Positions 21,348 through 28,881 of a stretch of 64,000 nt of DNA are shown here, one piece after another (position 1 is the first letter of the stretch; every line of letters starts with the position of its first letter). The notes below the pieces were generated by a model. It saw only the letters and a list, made by a program, of their open reading frames with translations. It was not told the DNA's origin and did not search any database. The stretch spans positions 620,001 to 684,000 of the forward strand of contig NZ_BPTV01000001.1 in NCBI RefSeq assembly GCF_019973375.1. Direction: 5' to 3'. Position numbers and translations under genes: made by a program. The stretch comes from Prevotella lacticifex. GTDB taxonomy: Bacteria > Bacteroidota > Bacteroidia > Bacteroidales > Bacteroidaceae.

Positions 21348-21977
21348 TCACGCTAAGGAGAAAAGAAACTTCGTATCCTCGTATTCCCATTTCACGATAC
21401 CGTATCTCACGAGTCGTGCCAGCGTCCCGATGACGTGGTGACGGCCTTGCTTGCTGAGGCGGACGAGTCGGTTCAGCGTCGATTGCGGGTTCGCCTTCAT
21501 GACCGCGATGAATGCCTGCTCCGTCGATGTGTAGTGCATTACGGTCTGCGCCATCTGCTCCTGCCGCCAAATCTCTAACAGCACCGGTGACGCAACAATA
21601 TTCTCATCGGCTATCCTGACGAAGGCCACCTTCTTCCCGTCGTCATCGATGGCGCACACGGGCTTGCGTGTGGCAGGCGGTATGGTGGCAATGACGACCG
21701 TGCGCCCGTCGGCATGGTATGTTCCGAAACTAATCCCCGACTCCGGCCGACAGTACTTATATGCTGCTGCGTGCATCATGTATATCTCCTCCTCGGAGCG
21801 TACACCCGATATGTTTCCGTCGTCGCGGACACCTATGAGCAGTCTTCCGCCCTCAGTATTGGCAAAGGCCGACACCGACCGTGCCAGTTTCACCGCATCC
21901 TGAACCTTATATTTGAAATCCTGTTGACTGTGCTCACCCTGCGAAATGAGGCTCGTGAGGTATTTTTTGTCGTCCAT
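21348..21977 (-). CDS. AlbA_2 (Schlafen-type) putative DNA-binding protein
   Basis: A 209-residue protein. The start is set at ATG 21977 (MDDKKYLTSLISQGEHSQQDFK) because a -7 box at 22021-22014 would place the transcript start inside the longer reading that begins at 22016. Residues ~10-125 have the AlbA_2 pattern: E/QxxDFK, ARSVSAFANTEGGRLLIGV, DDGNISGV, then ATIPPATRKPVCAID and AFVRI. The C-terminal ~65 residues look like a winged helix (STLNRLVRLSKQGRHHVIGTLARLVRYGIVKWE). Such proteins are often annotated as ATP-binding or transcriptional regulators; the target is unknown. It diverges from icd with overlapping promoter regions. Confidence 0.82.
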   Translation of the reverse strand: MDDKKYLTSLISQGEHSQQDFKYKVQDAVKLARSVSAFANTEGGRLLIGVRDDGNISGVRSEEEIYMMHAAAYKYCRPESGISFGTYHADGRTVVIATIPPATRKPVCAIDDDGKKVAFVRIADENIVASPVLLEIWRQEQMAQTVMHYTSTEQAFIAVMKANPQSTLNRLVRLSKQGRHHVIGTLARLVRYGIVKWEYEDTKFLFSLA

Positions 21978-22013
21978 CTTCTGTTTTTTCTCGTCCTTAT
22001 TCTTTTTTAAGCA

Positions 22014-22021
22014 CAAATATA
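22014..22021 (-). promoter_or_regulatory. -7 box for the AlbA_2 gene
   Basis: On the minus strand this reads TATATTTG, 37 bp before ATG 21977. No clear -33 box is seen. It fixes the start codon choice for the gene. Confidence 0.5.
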
Positions 22022-22031
22022 CCCTAAAAAG

Positions 22032-22061
22032 TTTGAATCCGAAAACTTTTTACTATCTTTG
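22032..22061 (+). promoter_or_regulatory. Promoter of icd
   Basis: TTTG (22032-22035) and TATCTTTG (22054-22061) are spaced by 18 bp. The transcript would start near 22068, so the icd start must be ATG 22104 and not an upstream codon at 22059. Confidence 0.7.
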
Positions 22062-22103
22062 CGATTGGATTTACGACAATTTAATATTACTAATAACGCG
22101 TTT

Positions 22104-23315
22104 ATGGAAAAGATTAAGATGACGACCCCTCTCGTAGAGATGGATGGCGACGAGATGACCCGCATACTGTGGAAGATGATCAAGGACGAGCTTATCCTTC
22201 CGTTTGTTGACCTGAAGACAGAATACTACGACCTTGGTCTTCCTCACCGCGACGAGACCGGCGATCAGGTCACTATCGACTCTGCCCGTGCCGCCTGCAA
22301 GTACGGTGTGGCCGTGAAATGTGCCACTATCACCCCCAATGCGCAACGCATGACCGAGTATAAGCTCCATAAGATGTGGAAGAGTCCTAACGGTACCATC
22401 CGCAGTATTATGGACGGCACCGTTTTCCGGGCCCCGATAACCATTCCTTCCATCCACCCTGTGGTGAAAAACTGGGAAAAGCCGATAACCATTGCGCGCC
22501 ATGCTTACGGCGATGTGTACAAGAGTGTGGAACTGCGGGCCGATGAGCCCGGCGTGGCCAAGCTCGTCTTCGACGGCGAGAGCGGCAAGCACGAGGAAGT
22601 GGTGGTCCATAACTTCGACGCACCGGGCGTTATCCAGGGCATGCATAACACCGACAAGTCGATTCGCTCCTTTGCCCACAGCTGCTTTAAGTTTGCTGTC
22701 GACACTAAGCAGGACCTGTGGTTTGCCACCAAGGACACCATTTCGAAAACCTACGATGCCCGTTTCCGTGAGATATTCCAGGAGGTCTACGAACAGGAAT
22801 ACAAGGCAAAGTTCGAGTCGCTCGGCCTCACCTATTTCTACACCCTTATCGACGATGCCGTGGCCCGCGTCATCCGGTCGAAGGGCGGCTTCATCTGGGC
22901 TTGCAAGAACTACGACGGCGACGTCATGAGCGATATGCTCTCGACAGCCTTCGGGTCGTTGGCTATGATGACATCGGTGCTCGTATCGCCCGACGGCAAT
23001 TACGAGTATGAGGCTGCCCACGGCACCGTGACCCGCCACTACTACCGCTATCTCAAGGGCGAGGAGACATCGACGAACCCTATGGCCACCATCTTCGCCT
23101 GGAGCGGGGCCCTGCGCAAGCGTGGCGAGCTCGACGGCATCGACGCACTCGTGAACTTCGGCAATCAGCTCGAGGCTGCCTGCTTCGACACGCTCAACGA
23201 CGGCATCGCCACCAAGGACCTCGTGAACCTCATGGAAGGTGTCGACGTGAAACCCGCAAACTCCAAGGAGTTCATCGCCGCTATCCGTCAGCGCCTTGAG
23301 AAACGTCTGGCCTGA
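22104..23315 (+). CDS. icd: NADP-dependent isocitrate dehydrogenase, eukaryote-like type
   Basis: A 403-residue enzyme that oxidises isocitrate to 2-oxoglutarate with NADP in the cytoplasm. It belongs to the homodimeric type II (eukaryote-like) group: IKMTTPLVEMDGDEMTRILW, KCATITPNAQRMTEYKLHKM, SPNGTIRSIMDGTVFRAPI, TYFYTLIDDAVARVIRSKGGFIWACKNYDGDVMSD and YEAAHGTVTRHYYRYLKGEETSTNP. The SPNGTIR loop and the D-x3-D metal site (DGDVMSD) are intact. Length is as expected (~400-410). The start at ATG 22104 (MEKIKMTTPLVE) is supported by the promoter position. The mgtC-like gene starts inside its stop codon (ATGA overlap), so both are made from one transcript. Confidence 0.97.
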   Translation: MEKIKMTTPLVEMDGDEMTRILWKMIKDELILPFVDLKTEYYDLGLPHRDETGDQVTIDSARAACKYGVAVKCATITPNAQRMTEYKLHKMWKSPNGTIRSIMDGTVFRAPITIPSIHPVVKNWEKPITIARHAYGDVYKSVELRADEPGVAKLVFDGESGKHEEVVVHNFDAPGVIQGMHNTDKSIRSFAHSCFKFAVDTKQDLWFATKDTISKTYDARFREIFQEVYEQEYKAKFESLGLTYFYTLIDDAVARVIRSKGGFIWACKNYDGDVMSDMLSTAFGSLAMMTSVLVSPDGNYEYEAAHGTVTRHYYRYLKGEETSTNPMATIFAWSGALRKRGELDGIDALVNFGNQLEAACFDTLNDGIATKDLVNLMEGVDVKPANSKEFIAAIRQRLEKRLA

Positions 23316-23968
23316 TGACTGACGATATTCTTACCTTCACCCTGCGCCTCGTCGTCGCGATGGTCCTCGGGGGCATCGTGGGCCTGGAACGGGAGTACCG
23401 CGCCAAGGACGCCGGATTCCGTACCCACTTCCTCGTGGCTATCGGCTCGGCCCTTTTCACCCTCATCTCCATCTACGGCTTTGTTGATGGTGTTAAGGAT
23501 ACCTCCCGCGTGGCGGCGCAGGTGGTCTCAGGAATAGGATTCCTCGGTGCCGGACTGATAGTATTCCAGCGCAATGTCATCCGCGGTTTGACTACTGCTG
23601 CCGGCCTGTGGGTGACGGCTGCCATCGGCATGGCGTGTGGCGTGGGGATGTTCTATGTCGCAGCGCTCGTCACAGTGCTCATGCTCTTAGGCTTGGAGGT
23701 CCTCAACCACATCATTCCGCAGTTGGGGGCATCGGCAATGCAGATAACATTCTCGTCGCCGTCGCGTGCCGATATCGCTGAGGCCATCACGAAAATACGT
23801 CAGACAGTGGTCGAAGTCGTGGCTTACGAGATAAAGAACAAGCACACCTCCGGCGGCGTTTTCTACGATGTCCACATGGAGGTGCGCATGAAGCGCGACC
23901 AGCGCAACGACATCATCCTCGATATTCTAAAGGATTTCGACGAGGTTTCGATCATCGACGCTGAATGA
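23315..23968 (+). CDS. MgtC/SapB family membrane protein
   Basis: A 217-residue protein. The first ~145 residues are the MgtC hydrophobic domain of four to five segments with the family signatures LGGIVGLEREYRAKDAGFRTH, FLGAGLIVFQ, RGLTTAAGLWVTAAIGMACGVG and YVAALVTVLMLLGLEVLN. The C-terminal ~70 residues form a soluble ACT-like domain. MgtC proteins affect magnesium-limited growth and F-ATPase activity in other bacteria; function here is by homology only. It overlaps icd by four bases (ATGA), an uncommon partner. Confidence 0.9.
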   Translation: MTDDILTFTLRLVVAMVLGGIVGLEREYRAKDAGFRTHFLVAIGSALFTLISIYGFVDGVKDTSRVAAQVVSGIGFLGAGLIVFQRNVIRGLTTAAGLWVTAAIGMACGVGMFYVAALVTVLMLLGLEVLNHIIPQLGASAMQITFSSPSRADIAEAITKIRQTVVEVVAYEIKNKHTSGGVFYDVHMEVRMKRDQRNDIILDILKDFDEVSIIDAE

Positions 23969-23996
23969 TTTTGTAAAAAATGAAGTAATATTTGTC

Positions 23997-24031
23997 AAAA
24001 AGGGAACACGTCTATGACAGTTCCCTTTTTT
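23997..24031 (+). terminator. Terminator after icd-mgtC
   Basis: AAAAAGGGAAC pairs with GTTCCCTTTTT, followed by more T residues. Confidence 0.85.
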
Positions 24032-24111
24032 CTTGTTCCTTTGCAGCCGGAATGAACTGAGGGGCAGGAAAACGACATTCTGTTCCCAATGCTTCCCAAT
24101 ATAATGACAAG

Positions 24112-25065
24112 ATGAAAACAATCCTCACAATCACAGGTAGCGACAGTACGGGCGAATCGGGTATCCAGGCCGATATCAACACGATGACCTCGCTTGGGGC
24201 CAAGGCCGTATCGGTGGTCACGTCGGTGACCATCCAGAATACCATTGGCATCCAGGATTTCTACGATCTGCCCTCTGATGTCGTCAGCGGTCAGCTCGAC
24301 GCCATCATCAACGATGTGGAGCCTGAGGTGGTGAAGATTGGAATGATTCGCGAGGCTGAACAGCTGAAAGTCATCGTCAGGGCCCTCCGCCGCTACCGTC
24401 CGTCGGCCGTCGTCTACGACCCCATACTCTTCTCCAGCCGTGGCGACCGCCTCATGGGCACCGATGTCATCGACCAGATACGCCGGCATCTGTTTCCTCT
24501 GTGTACGGTCATCGTCATGCGGCAGCGCGAGAGTGAGACCCTCCTGCGGGATTATGTAGGCGGCAACATCTGCTTGCTTGCCGACAATACCGGTCACGGC
24601 TACGCCAACGACTTCTCGTCGGCCCTTGCCGTCTACCTTGCCGACGGCATCTCCGTCGCCGACGCCACCGACAAGGCCCGCACGTTCATTGCTCGTCGGA
24701 CCGGCAAAGTCGGCCGTCTGCAGGGCCGCAGCGGCGAACTCTACAACGAGTTCCTTTCCGTTGTCGCGGCCGAATATTCGCGCAACAGTGATGTGGCCCA
24801 CTATGCCGACGCGCTGAACGTCAGCGGACGCTATCTCGCACAGGTCTGCCGCCGTATTGCGGGGAAGTCGCCGAAGAGCATCATCGACGGTTATGTCGTC
24901 AAGGGGGTTATGACCCGTCTCGACACCACTGCTGACAGCGTTCAGCAGATTGCCTCCGACTTCGGCTTTGCGAATCAGGCTCATCTGTCAAAATTCTTTC
25001 GGAATCAAACGGGGAAGTCCCCCACAGAATACAGGAACAGAAAATGGAAAACAGACAAGAACTGA
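24112..25065 (+). CDS. ThiD-like kinase domain fused to an AraC-type DNA-binding domain; likely regulator of pdxST
   Basis: A 317-residue fusion. Residues 1-~200 resemble the ThiD/PdxK ribokinase fold: [53 protein letters not shown] and [17 protein letters not shown]. The nucleotide-side anion-hole motif (HGTGC in ThiD) is replaced by [10 protein letters not shown] (162-171), and the domain is about 60 residues shorter than ThiD. Residues ~214-317 are an AraC family double helix-turn-helix: [20 protein letters not shown] and [20 protein letters not shown], then [14 protein letters not shown]. It overlaps pdxS by 22 bp, so it is very likely co-transcribed with pdxS-pdxT. I infer a transcription regulator that senses a B6 or pyrimidine ligand through the kinase fold. 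Residual kinase activity cannot be excluded. Confidence 0.85.
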   Translation: MKTILTITGSDSTGESGIQADINTMTSLGAKAVSVVTSVTIQNTIGIQDFYDLPSDVVSGQLDAIINDVEPEVVKIGMIREAEQLKVIVRALRRYRPSAVVYDPILFSSRGDRLMGTDVIDQIRRHLFPLCTVIVMRQRESETLLRDYVGGNICLLADNTGHGYANDFSSALAVYLADGISVADATDKARTFIARRTGKVGRLQGRSGELYNEFLSVVAAEYSRNSDVAHYADALNVSGRYLAQVCRRIAGKSPKSIIDGYVVKGVMTRLDTTADSVQQIASDFGFANQAHLSKFFRNQTGKSPTEYRNRKWKTDKN

Positions 25066-25916
25066 ACCGCAATCTTGCGCAGATGCTCAAGGGCGGTGTG
25101 ATTATGGACGTGACGACACCTGAGCAGGCTAAGGTGGCTGAGGAAGCTGGTGCCTGCGCTGTTATGGCCCTCGAGCGCATCCCGGCCGACATACGTGCTG
25201 CCGGTGGCGTGGCGCGGATGAGCGACCCGAAGATGATCAAGGGAATACAGCAGGCCGTATCGATACCTGTGATGGCAAAGTGCAGAATAGGGCATATTGC
25301 CGAGGCACAGATACTTGAGGCCATAGAAATTGACTATATCGACGAGAGCGAGGTGCTGTCGCCTGCCGACAATGTGTATCATATCGACAAGACAAAATTC
25401 AAGGTGCCTTTCGTCTGCGGTGCCAAGAATCTCAGCGAGGCGCTCCGCCGTATTGCCGAGGGTGCGTCGATGATCCGCACGAAGGGAGAACCCGGCACGG
25501 GCGATGTCGTTCAGGCCGTTCAGCACATGCGCATCATGCAGAGCGAGATACGCCGTCTGGCTAACCTCGCCGAGGATGAGCTCTATGAGGCCGCCAAGCA
25601 GCTGCAGGCCCCCTACAACCTTGTTAAGTACGTCCACGACAACGGCAAACTGCCGGTTGTCAACTTCGCCGCCGGTGGCGTTGCAACCCCTGCCGACGCT
25701 GCCCTGATGATGCAGCTCGGTGCCGAGGGCGTCTTCGTAGGGTCCGGAATCTTTAAGAGCGGCAATCCCGCCAAGCGCGCTGCAGCCATCGTCCAGGCCG
25801 TCACCAACTATAACGACCCGAAGAAACTTGCCGAACTCAGTGAGGACCTCGGCCCTGCGATGGTCGGCATCAACGAGGAGGAGATTAAGGTTCTGATGGC
25901 TGAGAGAGGAAAATAA
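25044..25916 (+). CDS. pdxS: Pyridoxal 5'-phosphate synthase subunit PdxS
   Basis: A 290-residue (beta/alpha)8 enzyme that makes PLP from ribose 5-phosphate, glyceraldehyde 3-phosphate and ammonia in complex with PdxT. Conserved blocks are [49 protein letters not shown] with catalytic K79, [11 protein letters not shown] with K147, and [16 protein letters not shown] with the phosphate-binding glycines. Length is normal (~290-295). The start overlaps the end of the ThiD-like/AraC gene by 22 bp; pdxT follows 4 bp after the stop. It is a tight three-gene operon. Confidence 0.97.
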   Translation: MENRQELNRNLAQMLKGGVIMDVTTPEQAKVAEEAGACAVMALERIPADIRAAGGVARMSDPKMIKGIQQAVSIPVMAKCRIGHIAEAQILEAIEIDYIDESEVLSPADNVYHIDKTKFKVPFVCGAKNLSEALRRIAEGASMIRTKGEPGTGDVVQAVQHMRIMQSEIRRLANLAEDELYEAAKQLQAPYNLVKYVHDNGKLPVVNFAAGGVATPADAALMMQLGAEGVFVGSGIFKSGNPAKRAAAIVQAVTNYNDPKKLAELSEDLGPAMVGINEEEIKVLMAERGK

Positions 25917-25920
25917 GTCT

Positions 25921-26523
25921 ATGGAGAAATCAAAACATCCGACAATAGCTGTCCTTGCCCTTCAGGGCGCGTTCGTAGAGCATGAGAAGATGCTCCGCAG
26001 TATTGGCATCGACAGCTTTGAGGTGCGCCAACTTGCTGACTGGCAGCGGCCTAAGGACGGACTGATAATCCCCGGCGGTGAGTCGACGGTGCAGCTGAAG
26101 CTCCTCCGCGATCTTCGACTTCTCGAACCCATCCGTGAGGCCATAGAGTCGGGACTGCCCGTTTTCGGGACCTGTGCCGGACTGATACTGTTGGCCAAGA
26201 GCGTTGAGGGCGAGGACTTCGACCGCTTGTCGACAATGGATATCGACGTGCGCCGCAATGCCTATGGCCGCCAGTTGGGCAGTTTCTCGACCGAGGCCGA
26301 CTTCCGGGGCATCGGCCGTGTGCCGATGACCTTTATCCGTGCGCCGTATATTAATAAGGTGTACGGCCGTGCCGAGAGTCTCGCCACCGTCGACGGACAT
26401 ATCGTTGCTGCGCGTCAGCATAATCAACTTGTCACTGCCTTTCATCCAGAACTGAACGGCGACACACGCATTCATGAATTCTTTGCAGGCATCGCCACCA
26501 ACTGGGCCAACGGCCACAGATAG
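25921..26523 (+). CDS. pdxT: Pyridoxal 5'-phosphate synthase glutaminase subunit PdxT
   Basis: A 200-residue class I glutamine amidotransferase that feeds ammonia to PdxS. It shows IAVLALQGAFVEHEKML, DGLIIPGGESTVQLKLL, the nucleophile C85 in FGTCAGLILLA, and the His/Glu pair H175/E177 in AFHPELNGD. All catalytic residues are present and the length is normal (~190-200). It is the last gene of the unit and is followed by a strong terminator. Confidence 0.97.
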   Translation: MEKSKHPTIAVLALQGAFVEHEKMLRSIGIDSFEVRQLADWQRPKDGLIIPGGESTVQLKLLRDLRLLEPIREAIESGLPVFGTCAGLILLAKSVEGEDFDRLSTMDIDVRRNAYGRQLGSFSTEADFRGIGRVPMTFIRAPYINKVYGRAESLATVDGHIVAARQHNQLVTAFHPELNGDTRIHEFFAGIATNWANGHR

Positions 26524-26560
26524 CCGTCAGCGGCTCCCGACGTCCATCGGACAAAGGTAA

Positions 26561-26620
26561 AAGAAAATCCCTTTCCGCCGTTCTGCATTCAGCAGGCGAT
26601 GGAAAGGGATTTTCTTTGTT
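26561..26620 (+). terminator. Long terminator hairpin after pdxT
   Basis: A 16-bp perfect stem (26561-26576 with 26601-26616) plus GCC/GGC at the inner end. The T-rich end on both strands allows bidirectional use, also for the convergent endonuclease gene. Confidence 0.88.
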
Positions 26621-26685
26621 GCCGTTGTCGTGGTTTATTCCGGCATATTACGGCAACCATTCAGCCGTTCGGCATATAAATTTCG

Positions 26686-28200
26686 TTATCTCACGACAAT
26701 CTTCCGGCCGTTGAGGATGTAAATTCCGTGCGGGAGAACGCTCGCGTCGGTACCCACATACTGACCCTGAAGGTTGAAGATGCGTCCGTCGGCGGTCTTC
26801 TTGCTGCTCGTGATGGCCGTGATGGCATCCGGTGTGCCGCCCTTTTCCACCCGCTCGTAGAGCATCGGCATGAGCCCCTGCTCCGAGTTGTAGCATCCGT
26901 AGGACGTGAACTTCGTGGAGTACTGGATGTAATAAACGGCATCGGTGAGAATCTTGAATGTTCCGTCGGCATTGGCAGTCAGCGTCCATGTGGCTGCATT
27001 GCTTGCGTCGGTGCTCACGCTGATGGTCTTGAACGAACCCTCGTGCCAGAGATAGCGGCCTGTGGCGTCGGCGATAGTGTAGCCGTTGCCGTCCTGGGTG
27101 AACGTGAAGGCATCGGTGAGCGCGGTCGTGCGGATGGTATCGCTGACCTCTTTCACCTTGTCGGCCTTAGGATAACCAAACTTCTGCGAGCTGCCGAGAG
27201 GTGCCATGGCGTATAGTGTGTTGCCGTCCTTAGCCACAACGAGATACTGCTTGCCAGAGGTTACAGTCGTTGCGGCAACGAAATAATACTTCTCCGTGTC
27301 GCCTCCGGGCTCGTCGGGCGAAACGCTGTTGCTATAGCGGTCGTCGTCACTGGCCGTTGTTATCGACGTGTAGGGGTCGAAAGCCACGTCGACGCTGTCG
27401 CCCCATACGTACTCGGCGAGGTTAGGATAGTCGATGAAGAGGTTGCGGTTGCCCTCGATGGCAGCAATGGCATTGTTGCGGTCGAGCTCGAGCGTACTCA
27501 CCGAGTCGGTCTTGTTCCAGGCTATGTACAGTGTCGATGCCCACGGTTTCAGTCCCGGGTAGTCCTCGTTGTTCATCGTCTGTTGTCCTGTTTCCGAGAA
27601 TGTCAGGTCGCCGTAGGCTACGGCCATATACATATACGTCCGCGCAAAGTCACCTTTGAATCTGTCGCCTGGCTCCCAGGCTTTGCCTCCGGTGTGCACT
27701 CCGGTACCCACCTTGTCGTAGCCTTCGTCCTCCGATGTTACGTTCTTGACCTCGTCCATAGGGTAGTTCGATTTCGACGAGTTGGCGTCCTTGTCCGACG
27801 GATAGAGGTGGTACAAATCCTTATAGGCATTGTTCTTTGCTCCGCCCCACCAACTCTTGGGGAAAGAGTGCTCGATGTTCATGCCCGAGATGGCCTTATA
27901 GGGATTTGAGGGATCGAAGTAGAACTTCTTCGAACTGTAGCGGTTGTAGCACTCGTTGGTCTCGGTGTTGCGGTCGGTCTTGTAGAATCCGCTCCACGTA
28001 TGTCCCTGTCCTGAGCCATATTCGAGCACTTGCTGCGGTTTGAGCAGGGGCATGAGGGCCGCCTTCAGGCTGGCGCCTTTGAGTCCTTTCAGCGAAGCGG
28101 CATACGTGGTGAGGGCCTGACGGTTGATGGCATGTGCGCTGAGGCTGATGCCGATGGACAGCACGAGGAACGCTGCCCTTGAGAGTAATCTTTTGTTCAT
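26686..28200 (-). CDS. Secreted endonuclease I family protein with a type IX sorting-like C-terminus
   Basis: A 504-residue protein starting at ATG 28200, where MNKRLLSRAAFLVLSIGISLSAHA forms a signal peptide; an upstream in-frame start is on the wrong side of the promoter at 28258-28227. Residues ~60-260 belong to the endonuclease I (PF04231) family, a His-Me finger nuclease: INIEHSFPKSWWG-type motif (here MNIEHSFPKSWWGG), DLYHLYPSDKDANSSKSNYP and GDFARTYMYMAVAYGD. A beta-rich middle domain follows. The last ~45 residues (SSKKTADGRIFNLQGQYVG ... GIYILNGRKIVVR) resemble a type IX secretion sorting domain and match the tail of the protein at 48478-49347. It probably degrades DNA outside the cell. 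Confidence 0.85.
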   Translation of the reverse strand: MNKRLLSRAAFLVLSIGISLSAHAINRQALTTYAASLKGLKGASLKAALMPLLKPQQVLEYGSGQGHTWSGFYKTDRNTETNECYNRYSSKKFYFDPSNPYKAISGMNIEHSFPKSWWGGAKNNAYKDLYHLYPSDKDANSSKSNYPMDEVKNVTSEDEGYDKVGTGVHTGGKAWEPGDRFKGDFARTYMYMAVAYGDLTFSETGQQTMNNEDYPGLKPWASTLYIAWNKTDSVSTLELDRNNAIAAIEGNRNLFIDYPNLAEYVWGDSVDVAFDPYTSITTASDDDRYSNSVSPDEPGGDTEKYYFVAATTVTSGKQYLVVAKDGNTLYAMAPLGSSQKFGYPKADKVKEVSDTIRTTALTDAFTFTQDGNGYTIADATGRYLWHEGSFKTISVSTDASNAATWTLTANADGTFKILTDAVYYIQYSTKFTSYGCYNSEQGLMPMLYERVEKGGTPDAITAITSSKKTADGRIFNLQGQYVGTDASVLPHGIYILNGRKIVVR

Positions 28201-28226
28201 TGAGTTGTAGGTTATGTTTATGGTTG

Positions 28227-28258
28227 CAAAGTTACGTCGTTTTGACTTGATTGGCAAA
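28227..28258 (-). promoter_or_regulatory. Promoter of the endonuclease gene
   Basis: On the minus strand TTTG (28258-28255) and TAACTTTG (28234-28227) are 20 bp apart, and the start codon is 26 bp further on. Confidence 0.75.
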
Positions 28259-28587
28259 CTTTTCGGCATTAATCTGATGCCCGTAATGTGACAATAAGGT
28301 TAAAAAACCTTGTATCTCAGCTTGTTCGGTGCGCCGAATCTTATTCCGGTGATGTTCTGCCGGACATGTAAATACGTTCGACGGATAAAATTTCCCCCTG
28401 ACTTCGTCAATGCTTAACGCCAAATTTATAATGCCTGGCTGATACGATTGATACTTATAAATAGGTGCTAAGGTTAGGATGCACATTCTGTTCTGACAAA
28501 AACAAATAGAACCCTTGTGCTTGCACAGGATCTCTTTTTCCTGTTGTTCCAGACTCTTCCGTTGTATAAGAAGACAGGTGCTTTATG

Positions 28588-28709
28588 CTGAAATATCTTG
28601 ACACCATTCCGATACATACCGTTTTGCAACGCAAAACGGCCCGTTTCGTCGTGCGAAACGGGCCGTTTGACAATGCAAAAAGGGCCGTTTTGCAATCCAA
28701 AACGGCCCC
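28588..28709. repeat. Palindromic 22-bp module array, second copy
   Basis: A 33-bp flank (28588-28620) ending in GATACATACC is followed by four palindromic modules of about 22 bp: CCGTTTTGCAACGCAAAACG, then a GTTTCGTCGTGCGAAAC unit, a less regular unit and CGTTTTGCAATCCAAAACG. The flank matches 9789-9821 read on the minus strand. It lies in the 681-bp gap between the endonuclease gene and the susA-like gene; the rest of the gap shows no gene. Confidence 0.85.
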
Positions 28710-28881
28710 TTTGCGTAAGTTGTTGTGTATCAGAGAGTAAGAAGTCTACTCCTCTTTGAATATTTGTTTGAATTATATTTACATTCTGTTTGTGCTCTTT
28801 TGCACTTTCTATCCGCCCGGAATCTTTTGTTTTCCGGTCTGCGTCGGATTATCAGCGCATGCCAACGCCACAGCTGTCGGC

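Noticed and set aside
28619..28709. Possible CRISPR array
   Set aside because: The units are palindromic, about 22 bp long and directly adjacent without unique spacers; no cas genes are near.
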